Origin: Bacteroidales bacterium
Lineage (GTDB): Bacteria; Bacteroidota; Bacteroidia; Bacteroidales; G3-4614
Assembly: GCA_015061035.1 (NCBI GenBank)
Contig: SUXK01000003.1
Location: 28,700-92,699, forward strand
Length of the DNA stretch: 64,000 nt
Direction: 5' to 3'
Positions 46,994 through 54,187 of this stretch are shown here, piece by piece (the stretch's first letter is position 1; every line of letters begins with the position of its first letter). The position numbers and the translations under genes were made by a program. The notes under the pieces are model-generated. The model saw only the letters and a list, made by a program, of their open reading frames with translations, was not told the DNA's origin and did no database searches.

Positions 46994-48073
46994 TTAATCG
47001 CAAATAACCTTCACAACCTCATTGTTTACCTTAACCAATAACAAACCTTTAACATTCAAATTTAATGGGATAGCAATCTCTCCCCTCTCTACTGGAGAGG
47101 GGTTGGGAGTGAGGAGCGTTCTACCCATAGCATCATAAACTGTAACTGAGTTGATACCTTCGGCGTTCTCAATATATAACACTCCATTTGAGACGTATGC
47201 TTTGGTGTTGCTAACCTCTGCGATACTCTCTTCCACTCCTTGCAAAACTGATTCGGGATTTACACCTTCTCCCAATGTAAAAGGTTTTATTTCCGTACCA
47301 TTCGAAAGGCCGTCTTCTGTTTGCAATATATTATACATTGTTGCTTTTATTGTTCCTTTATCTGCCATCATATACCCCTCTGTATCGGTTGTACAACCAT
47401 TTTCAAAATCCCAGTACCCCAAAAGAGATTCATCATTTAGTAATGGCTCATACATACTTGCCTGCACCTCTGTTTGTGTTAATGCTCTGTTATAAAACTG
47501 AACTTTATCAACATAGGCATTTAATGGTGAACGTTTCCAGGCATAACCTCCTATCATAAACATAAATTCTTTTTTTGGCCAATACAGTGATTTAATATGA
47601 GAAGTTTGGCATTTCATAAAAACCTCACCATTCTTATATAAAAGAAATTTTCCTACATCTTCAGTATAAAATACTAAAGAAAAAAATGCCCATTCTTCTG
47701 TATTTAAATATAAATCTTTTACATTTTCAAATAGAGTTGCACCAGACTCTGGTGCTTCATAACATTGAAATTTTATAACATTCAGAGAATCACAGATACT
47801 TGATGACAGGTACCCCCAATCTTTTCTAGGCCAACCATCTAAAGGAGTACGAGCATTTAAAAAGTGAGTTCCTCCTTCATTATGGTTATATTCTTTTACA
47901 TTTACCCAAAAAGAAAAAGTATATGGCGTTTGATTTGTAAAATTTAGTTGATTTGTAGGTATTCCAAAGGCATACTCTCCCAAGTCAATACCTTGTGGTT
48001 GATTTTCATTTGCTTGAACTGATGTTAATCCGAGAGATAGTAGCAGTGCTAATAGAGTAAAAATTTTTCCCAT
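46994..48073 (-). CDS. Secreted LamG/concanavalin-like protein with T9SS sorting domain (paralogue 2)
   Basis: 359 residues from the ATG complementary to 48071-48073, chosen because it follows AAGGAGG and begins a clear signal peptide (MGKIFTLLALLLSLGLTSVQA); a longer in-frame start would add 36 residues of leader. GIDLGEYAFGIPTNQLNF, SFWVNVKEYNH, AYVDKVQFYNRALTQTEV and SLLGYWDFENGCTTD match the LamG protein at 23361. The C-terminus is the shared T9SS cassette with LLTPNPSPVERGE. Leader and signal peptide resemble the 822-residue gene, not its LamG paralogue. Confidence 0.85.
   Translation of the reverse strand: MGKIFTLLALLLSLGLTSVQANENQPQGIDLGEYAFGIPTNQLNFTNQTPYTFSFWVNVKEYNHNEGGTHFLNARTPLDGWPRKDWGYLSSSICDSLNVIKFQCYEAPESGATLFENVKDLYLNTEEWAFFSLVFYTEDVGKFLLYKNGEVFMKCQTSHIKSLYWPKKEFMFMIGGYAWKRSPLNAYVDKVQFYNRALTQTEVQASMYEPLLNDESLLGYWDFENGCTTDTEGYMMADKGTIKATMYNILQTEDGLSNGTEIKPFTLGEGVNPESVLQGVEESIAEVSNTKAYVSNGVLYIENAEGINSVTVYDAMGRTLLTPNPSPVERGEIAIPLNLNVKGLLLVKVNNEVVKVICD
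47082..47102. repeat. Palindromic TPNPSP repeat (copy 5)
   Basis: CCCCTCTC-tactg-GAGAGGGG, in frame on the minus strand in the sorting domain of the LamG gene at 46994. Confidence 0.9.
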
Positions 48074-48130
48074 AACAACCTCCTTTTTTAATTGGATAAA
48101 ATAATTTCTTTTGCAAGATAGGGAAAATTT
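48074..48130 (-). promoter_or_regulatory. Duplicated promoter/leader with strong Shine-Dalgarno (copy B)
   Basis: On the minus strand, AAATTTTCCC, TATCTTGC, AAAGAAATTATTTTATC and AAAAAAGGAGGTTGTT before the ATG. Nearly identical to 20822-20875. The similarity continues into the signal-peptide codons (ATTTTTACTCTATTAG). Confidence 0.6.
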
Positions 48131-48163
48131 TTCAGAAAGAACAAAACATTTACACATTTTTAC

Positions 48164-48195
48164 AAAAAAGAGGTAAAGCAATAAAGCCTTACCTC
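48164..48195 (-). terminator. Terminator of the DVFP paralogue 3
   Basis: Minus-strand GAGGTAAGGC / GCTTTACCTC hairpin with a 6-base loop and one mismatch, followed by TTTTTTG. It ends the gene at 48226. Confidence 0.8.
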
Positions 48196-48225
48196 AAATT
48201 AGTATAATACAATTGATTGGGATTG

Positions 48226-49176
48226 CTAAATAGAAACCTTCACAACTTCATTGTTTACCTTAACCATTATTACTCCTTTAAGGGTTGATGGTAATGAGAT
48301 TTGAACTGAACTATTATTGTAAGTACCTGAAGAAATAACCCTACCCATAGCATCATAAACTGTAACTGAGTTGATACCTTCGGCGTTCTCAATATATAAC
48401 ACTCCATTTGAGACGTATGCTTTGGTTTTGGGTGTATCTGCAATACTTTCGTTAATTCCTGATTCTTCAGTAGGGTAAAATTGTTTGCCTTTGTAGTGGA
48501 AAGATTTTAAAGTAAAATTCACATCTGATCCCATTCCTGTAGTTGTAGTAACTCTATCGTACCATAAACCTCCTGTTGAACCTATTCCTTTTATCCAATT
48601 TATTTGGATATTGTTGTATCCCCCCCAGTCATCGCAGATTCTAAAAGGTGTACAATATGGAGATCCCATATCCTCGAAAAAAGTTACTGTAATAAACTCA
48701 TCTTTTTCATTCAAAGAAAAGTCATACAGACAAAACTCATTAAAGACTCCTTCTTCTTCAAACATATGAGACATTCCACCAGTAATCACATCTAAAGTTT
48801 CGTAATCGAAATCAACAGGGTCAAAATATACTTTCTCACCTTCAACTCTTATTCCTCCAACATACCCATAATCTATATTATTTTGTATGTCTTTTACATA
48901 TAATTTAGAGTATTTCTTATCATTCATAATAGTATCTCCTTCTAAATAATATGTGTAGTATGTATAATATATATCATACCATAATCCTGTTTCCGGATTT
49001 GCCCAAGATCTTTCAGTATATATTTCTTCTTCTATTACCCAAACCGCATCTTCATTAGGAAATACATCGGGAAGTTTTATATCTTCTTCTGTTTGTGCAT
49101 ATACAGATATATTTGAGGTTAATATTAGCAGTGTTAATAAAACTAACTTACTAATTATTTTTGCTATTCGTTTCAT
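48226..49176 (-). CDS. DVFP-family secreted protein with T9SS sorting domain lacking the TPNPSP repeat (paralogue 3)
   Basis: 316 residues. Signal peptide and EEDIKLPDVFPNEDAVWVIE as in the other two, with the same WANPETGLWYDIYYTYYTYY block as paralogue 2. The tail is conserved from SFHYKGKQFYPTEESGIN. Its sorting cassette is AYVSNGVLYIENAEGINSV and VYDAMGRVISSGTYNNSSVQ, without the repeat, which gives the likely uninterrupted form. It ends VKVNNEVVKVSI. Unknown mature function. Its leader is identical to that of paralogue 2. Confidence 0.78.
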   Translation of the reverse strand: MKRIAKIISKLVLLTLLILTSNISVYAQTEEDIKLPDVFPNEDAVWVIEEEIYTERSWANPETGLWYDIYYTYYTYYLEGDTIMNDKKYSKLYVKDIQNNIDYGYVGGIRVEGEKVYFDPVDFDYETLDVITGGMSHMFEEEGVFNEFCLYDFSLNEKDEFITVTFFEDMGSPYCTPFRICDDWGGYNNIQINWIKGIGSTGGLWYDRVTTTTGMGSDVNFTLKSFHYKGKQFYPTEESGINESIADTPKTKAYVSNGVLYIENAEGINSVTVYDAMGRVISSGTYNNSSVQISLPSTLKGVIMVKVNNEVVKVSI

Positions 49177-49220
49177 ACCCTAATAGTTTTTAATAGTTAA
49201 TACTAATCTCCCCAAATATA
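49177..49220 (-). promoter_or_regulatory. Promoter and leader of DVFP paralogue 3
   Basis: -7 box TATATTTG (complement of 49213-49220) and a leader identical to 30476-30511. The -33 region is a T-run without the TTTG found at 30445. Confidence 0.65.
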
Positions 49221-49256
49221 AATATATTTTTTATAAAAAAAAAGAATTAAAAACAA

Positions 49257-49288
49257 AAAATAGAGACAAAAGCCTATGGCTCTGCCTC
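49257..49288 (-). terminator. Terminator shared by the DVFP loci (copy C)
   Basis: Minus-strand GAGGCAGAGCC / GGCTTTTGTCTC hairpin with an ATA loop, then TATTTTTTG. Identical to 20722-20755. It follows the orphan tail at 49326. Confidence 0.8.
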
Positions 49289-49325
49289 TATAACTGGGAC
49301 TAAATAAAACTATTTTTATAGATAT

Positions 49326-49450
49326 TTAAATCATTACCTTCACAACCTCATTGTTAACCTTAACTATTATCACTCCTTTAAGGGTTGTGGGTAATGAAAT
49401 TTGAGGTCTCTTTACACCCTTCTCTACAATAGAGAGGTTGGAAGTGAGGG
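49326..49450 (-). pseudogene. Orphan T9SS sorting-domain tail (locus 3)
   Basis: Minus-strand frame without a gene body that reads LTSNLSIVEKGV, then ISLPTTLKGVIIVKVNNEVV and KVMI, with a normal TAA stop codon at 49326-49328. It contains a decayed copy of the TPNPSP palindrome (49417-49437). The last ~30 bases and the following terminator are identical to the end of the gene at 19686. It is a copied 3' end of a cargo gene. Confidence 0.8.
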
Positions 49451-49469
49451 AAATTATCTTAAAAAGATG

Positions 49470-49499
49470 GGGGCGGAAAGATAATTTTCTCTCCGCCCC
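49470..49499 (-). terminator. GGGGCGGA hairpin (copy B), end of the GH operon
   Basis: 12-base stem GGGGCGGAGAGA / TCTTTCCGCCCC on the minus strand with a 6-base loop, followed by CATCTTTTT. It lies 24 bases after the GH92 stop codon. Confidence 0.75.
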
Positions 49500-49523
49500 T
49501 ATTATTGATATGTTTTTGTATTT

Positions 49524-51785
49524 CTACTTTTTAATCAATACAAATTTTATCTCTTTTGCATTAACTATCTGCTCATGTGTTAGTTTTCTACCGCTTATCT
49601 TTTTGCCGTCAATCTTTATGCAACTGACTGTATTGGCATCAGGCGAACACTTTTCGGTTGTGATAACTACTTTATCGTTTTTGTAATACTTGGTATCCAA
49701 TGTGAGTGTTATCTTATCGAATGTTGGTGCTACGGCAGTGTATTCTGCTTTTGCAGGACAATCGGGATAGAATCCCATCATATTGAATACTGCCCATGCC
49801 GACATTGTTCCTGTGTCATCGTTGCCCGGTATTCCGTCAGGGGTGTTGGTGAAGTGCTCGGCAAGGAGTCGTTTTACCTCTTTGTCTGTTCTCCACTCTT
49901 CGCCTTTGAATGCCGAGAAGATATAGGGGTATGCGATGTTTGGCTCGTTTGCCGGATCGTATAGTTTTTCATCAAATACCATCTGCAATTTGTTTACAAA
50001 TTTCTTTTTACCACCCATCAATTTTGATAGTCCTGCTATATCATGAGGAACATAGAAGGTGTAGTTCCATGCTGTTCCCTCATGGAAGCCTGGTGATGGT
50101 GTAAAGTTCTCGCCCTGTTTTGGATTGAATGGAGAAAGGAATTTGCCATCTGCTGTTATGGGACGTAGTGTTCCAAACTCTTTGCAATAGTATTTTTTGT
50201 ATCCTAATGAGCGGTTATAGTAGAACTCTGCATCCTCTTTTTTACCCAAATCTTTTGCAAGTTGCGATAGTGCGTAGTCGGCTACATAGTACTCTAATGA
50301 GCGTGATACTGAGTTGTCGCCCGAAAGGTCGGCTGCAAAAATTCCGAATGGGATATATCCTTTCTCGTTATAGGGATCACAGTCGGGACGCAATGGATTG
50401 TCTTTACCTGGTGTGGTTGCCGATTTTATCATTGCTTCGTATGCACTCTCTATATCAAAATCTTTTAATCCACGTAGCCATGTATCAACTATAACTGGTA
50501 TAGCAGGGTCGCCCGACATTACGTATGTTTCGCGTCCGTACAACTCCCAACGTGGTAACCATCCACTCTCTTTATACATATCTACCATACTGCGTACCAT
50601 ATCTAATTGACGCTCGGGATAGAGCAACGATTGTAGTTGATGCACATTACGGAAGGTATCCCATAGTGAGAATACTGTATAACGGTTTGTTGTGGTTTTT
50701 AGGTTCTCACCACTCTCCATTGCCGGGTACTCTCCGTTTACATCTTGCAAGATGTTGGGGTGTATCAATGAGTGGTAAAGGGCTGTATAAAAGACTGTTT
50801 TTTGGTCTTCTGTTCCGCCCTCAACAGTGGCTGTTGACAGATAGTCGTTCCATGTGTTGTAAGCATCGGTACGCACTTTGTCAAAGTTGAAACCTTGTTG
50901 CTCGGCATCGAGGTTCTCTCGTGCATTCTCGCAACTTACAAACGAAATTCCTATTTGAACTTCAATTTGCTCTCCTTCTGTTGTGTTGAATATGTACCAG
51001 TTTCCTATATCATCGCCCGACATTACGCGAGAGTATTTGGGATATAGTTTATATTTTCCGTTATCTACGTCCCACTCTCCCTCAACGCCTGTTTTGTTAC
51101 GTTGCATCTTCCAAAAACCGTAACTTTCTGGTGCTTTGCTGACACGCATTACAAAGTATATTGGAAAGACTGCTTGGGGTGTGTAACAGAATGTTCCCAT
51201 TAGTTTGCTTCCCTCAATCTCTGTTGCACTTACTCGGCGAACTGTTGCTCCCGACTCGTTTGTTAAGCCCTCGCCTAAGTTCATAAGTATGTTACTTTGT
51301 CCCGCAGGGAAGGTGAAACGTGCTATACTTGTTCGGGGTGTTGCCGATACTTCGCATTTTATGCCATACTTGGTTAACTCGTTTGAGTAGTAACCGGGTG
51401 TGGCTTGTTCATTTTTGTAAGCACTACCATACTCTTTGTAATTGACTATAAGGTCGCCTGTTGTTGGCATTAGTAACAATGAGCCTAACTCAGGACATCC
51501 TACTCCGCTCAAATTTACATGCGAGAAGCCTGTAAAGAATGAGTTGTGATATTCGTATGGTGTTGACCACCAACGAGCATCTTTGTCATATTTATTATCT
51601 GCTGAGCCCATTACATTGAAAGGGACAACAGACATAAATCCTCCAGGCGAAACTGCTCCTGGGTTGGTTGTTCCAAAGTTGGTTGTTCCGATAAATGGAT
51701 TTACATAATCGGCAGCAGTTTTAGCCTCTACGGCTGCCGATGCTAAAAGCATCATGGCAGCACACAGATAACTATATATTTTCAT
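49524..51785 (-). CDS. GH92 alpha-mannosidase, secreted
   Basis: 753 residues, signal peptide MKIYSYLCAAMMLLASAAVEA. GH92 signatures: DYVNPFIGTTNFG, FFTGFSHVNLSGVGCPELG, SLWDTFRNVHQLQSLLYP, RWELYGRETYVMSGDPAIPV and the C-terminal GNDDTGTMSAWAVFNMMGFYP. Calcium-dependent exo-mannosidases of this family remove alpha-1,2 (or other alpha) mannose from N-glycans. Exact linkage is not readable. Last gene of the GH20-GH20-MFS-GH130 operon. Confidence 0.92.
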   Translation of the reverse strand: MKIYSYLCAAMMLLASAAVEAKTAADYVNPFIGTTNFGTTNPGAVSPGGFMSVVPFNVMGSADNKYDKDARWWSTPYEYHNSFFTGFSHVNLSGVGCPELGSLLLMPTTGDLIVNYKEYGSAYKNEQATPGYYSNELTKYGIKCEVSATPRTSIARFTFPAGQSNILMNLGEGLTNESGATVRRVSATEIEGSKLMGTFCYTPQAVFPIYFVMRVSKAPESYGFWKMQRNKTGVEGEWDVDNGKYKLYPKYSRVMSGDDIGNWYIFNTTEGEQIEVQIGISFVSCENARENLDAEQQGFNFDKVRTDAYNTWNDYLSTATVEGGTEDQKTVFYTALYHSLIHPNILQDVNGEYPAMESGENLKTTTNRYTVFSLWDTFRNVHQLQSLLYPERQLDMVRSMVDMYKESGWLPRWELYGRETYVMSGDPAIPVIVDTWLRGLKDFDIESAYEAMIKSATTPGKDNPLRPDCDPYNEKGYIPFGIFAADLSGDNSVSRSLEYYVADYALSQLAKDLGKKEDAEFYYNRSLGYKKYYCKEFGTLRPITADGKFLSPFNPKQGENFTPSPGFHEGTAWNYTFYVPHDIAGLSKLMGGKKKFVNKLQMVFDEKLYDPANEPNIAYPYIFSAFKGEEWRTDKEVKRLLAEHFTNTPDGIPGNDDTGTMSAWAVFNMMGFYPDCPAKAEYTAVAPTFDKITLTLDTKYYKNDKVVITTEKCSPDANTVSCIKIDGKKISGRKLTHEQIVNAKEIKFVLIKK

Positions 51786-51799
51786 ACCTTATTTATATA

Positions 51800-52774
51800 T
51801 TATAGTATGTTTGTTTTTTTAACGAATTCTATTACCTCGCTGATTTTTCCGAATGCCATACCTGTTACTGTGTCGGCACATCCGTAATAAACTGCAACTT
51901 GGTCTTTCTCTTTGTCAAAGAGTGCAGCACATGGGAATACTACATTAGGCACATCACCTTGCATTTCGTATGGTGCCGCTGGAGCCAAGATGTAATCTCT
52001 TGTACGATACAACACTTTTGTTGGATCCTCTTTGTCAAGGATTGCTGCTCCCATTGAGTAACGGAATCCGTTACAAGTTGTGATTACTCCGTGATAGAAC
52101 ATTAACCAACCTTCGTCAGTTAAGAAAGGTACTGAGCCTGCTCCAATTTTTGTACATTGCCATGCACTCTCAGGGAATGGAGTTACTTTCATTACACAAC
52201 GATGCTCGCCCCAATATTTCATATCGGGAGAGAAACTGATATATATATCTCCGAATGGTGTGTGTCCGTTATCACTTGGACGGCTTAACATTGCATATTT
52301 GCCATTAATTTTTTGTGGGAACAATACTCCGTTACGGTTGAATGGCAAGAATGCGTTTTCGCATTGATAGAACTCTTTGAAGTCGAATGTATATCCGATA
52401 CCGATTGTTGGTCCGTGGTATCCGTTACACCATGTAATCCAATATCTATCCTCAATCCAAGTTACACGTGGATCGTATTTGTACTCCGACTCAATCATCT
52501 CAGTATTTCCTGCTTTGAATTTGATTGGCTCGTGGTTTATCTCCCAGTTGATTCCGTCTTTACTAAATCCTGCGAAGATGTTCATTTGAACTGCTTTGTT
52601 ATCGCAACGGAATACTCCTGCAAATCCATCTCCGTAAGGTACAACTGCACTATTGAATATACTGTTTGATGAGGGTATGTGGTAACGATCAATTACTGGA
52701 TTTTTTGAATATCTCCACATCACATCTTTACATCCTTCGGGACGATCTTCCCATGGCATTTCTACTTTTCCCAT
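51800..52774 (-). CDS. GH130 beta-mannoside phosphorylase
   Basis: 324 residues without a signal peptide, so intracellular. Typical GH130 segments are [41 protein letters not shown] and the phosphate-contacting [16 protein letters not shown], then [20 protein letters not shown]. Family members split mannosyl-glucose or mannosyl-N-acetylglucosamine with phosphate. Context with GH20 and GH92 favours Man-beta-1,4-GlcNAc from N-glycan cores; this is inference. It lies next to the MFS carrier. Confidence 0.9.
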   Translation of the reverse strand: MGKVEMPWEDRPEGCKDVMWRYSKNPVIDRYHIPSSNSIFNSAVVPYGDGFAGVFRCDNKAVQMNIFAGFSKDGINWEINHEPIKFKAGNTEMIESEYKYDPRVTWIEDRYWITWCNGYHGPTIGIGYTFDFKEFYQCENAFLPFNRNGVLFPQKINGKYAMLSRPSDNGHTPFGDIYISFSPDMKYWGEHRCVMKVTPFPESAWQCTKIGAGSVPFLTDEGWLMFYHGVITTCNGFRYSMGAAILDKEDPTKVLYRTRDYILAPAAPYEMQGDVPNVVFPCAALFDKEKDQVAVYYGCADTVTGMAFGKISEVIEFVKKTNIL

Positions 52775-52822
52775 AATGATTTTTTATTTATAAGTTAATA
52801 ATTTATTCTGTTACATTGTCTA

Positions 52823-54127
52823 TTATTCTTCTACTTTCTCTATCTCCTTATCGGGGTGTGTGAATGGTACAAACCATGCTAACAAGAATGCTGGTATTGA
52901 TACCAATAGTGCGATAAAGAAGAATTTCTCATATCCTACTTGCTCGTATATCCATCCACTTACCATTCCCGGTATCATAAATCCAAGATTCATAATTCCC
53001 GATGCAAAGGCATAGTGTGCCATTGTATGTTTTCCTGGAGCAACTTGTTGCATCATGAATAGCGTTAATCCTACAAATCCGAATCCATAACAGAAGTACT
53101 CTAGTACTAATCCGCTTCCTATTATATATATGTTCTCGGGTTGTAATAGTGCGAATATGTAATATATTACAAATGGAATGTTAAAGATACATACTAATGA
53201 GAAGAGTACCTTTCTTAGACCAAATGCTGCTATATAGTATCCTCCTGCTATTGAACCAATGATAAAGGCTATTGTTCCAAGTGTTCCGTAAATCAAACCT
53301 ATTGATTCGTTGCTCATAGCCAAACCTCCATCTGCTATTGATGCTTTTAGGAACAATGGCACCATTTTAACTGCAAATCCTTCGGTTAAACGGTAACAGA
53401 TTATAAATAGTATATATAGCCATACATATTTCTTTGTAAAGAAAGTTTTGAATACCTCTACAAATGACATTATTGCTCCATATGTTGAGGTGGGAGCATC
53501 GTGCGATTTTGCTCCTTTTGGCAATACAAAATAGTGGTATATTGACAGTCCACATAACAACAATGCAATCAATCCCATTATTATCATCCAAGCATACATT
53601 GGAGCTGTTTCGGGGTTGTTCTCTTTGAACATTGTCATCAATACTCCGGCAAGTGCTACCATTCCTCCATTGGCAAGTACTTTTGCTAAATTGTAGAACG
53701 CTCCTTGCCAGCCTATATAGCGTGCTTGGGTATCTTTGTCAAGAGCTGTTAGATAGATTCCGTCTGTTGCTATATCGTGTGTTGCTCCACTAAATGCTAT
53801 CACCGCCATCATGGCTATTGTAAATGCAAAGAAGTTGGGGATTGGCAACATAAAGGCTATAAATCCAAAACACAATCCCGATAACATTTGAGTTGCTACA
53901 ACTACTCCTTTTTTGGTTCCCCATATCTCAAGCAAAGGACTCCATATTGGCTTTAATGAATATGGTAATATTATTAATGATGTCCAGAATGTTATTGATG
54001 CTGCATCTATTCCAAGATCAGCAAACATAATTACCGCAACCAACGATAACGCTACAAACGGCATACCCATTGCAAAATATACCGATGGTACCCATGTTAT
54101 GGGATTTTTTACTTTTCCTTCTTCCAT
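52823..54127 (-). CDS. MFS transporter, probably for mannosyl-GlcNAc or related sugar
   Basis: About 434 residues from the ATG complementary to 54125-54127 (MEEGKVKNPITWVPSVYFAMG); a longer in-frame start would add 17 residues ahead of the first helix. Twelve hydrophobic helices are visible, and the protein resembles the Bacteroidota MFS proteins encoded next to GH130. A conserved GATHDIATDGIYL loop resembles AmpG-type carriers of muropeptides or disaccharides. Between GH20 and GH130 genes, it is likely to bring a disaccharide into the cytoplasm. Confidence 0.85.
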   Translation of the reverse strand: MEEGKVKNPITWVPSVYFAMGMPFVALSLVAVIMFADLGIDAASITFWTSLIILPYSLKPIWSPLLEIWGTKKGVVVATQMLSGLCFGFIAFMLPIPNFFAFTIAMMAVIAFSGATHDIATDGIYLTALDKDTQARYIGWQGAFYNLAKVLANGGMVALAGVLMTMFKENNPETAPMYAWMIIMGLIALLLCGLSIYHYFVLPKGAKSHDAPTSTYGAIMSFVEVFKTFFTKKYVWLYILFIICYRLTEGFAVKMVPLFLKASIADGGLAMSNESIGLIYGTLGTIAFIIGSIAGGYYIAAFGLRKVLFSLVCIFNIPFVIYYIFALLQPENIYIIGSGLVLEYFCYGFGFVGLTLFMMQQVAPGKHTMAHYAFASGIMNLGFMIPGMVSGWIYEQVGYEKFFFIALLVSIPAFLLAWFVPFTHPDKEIEKVEE

Positions 54128-54187
54128 TTTTCTATATAAATTAAAATTGGAGAAAACCCTAAAAAGGGTATTCTCCATATATAACTA

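Noticed and set aside
19460..47102. CRISPR array formed by the repeated palindromes
   Set aside because: The copies are kilobases apart, lie in frame inside coding regions, and have no regular spacers or cas genes.
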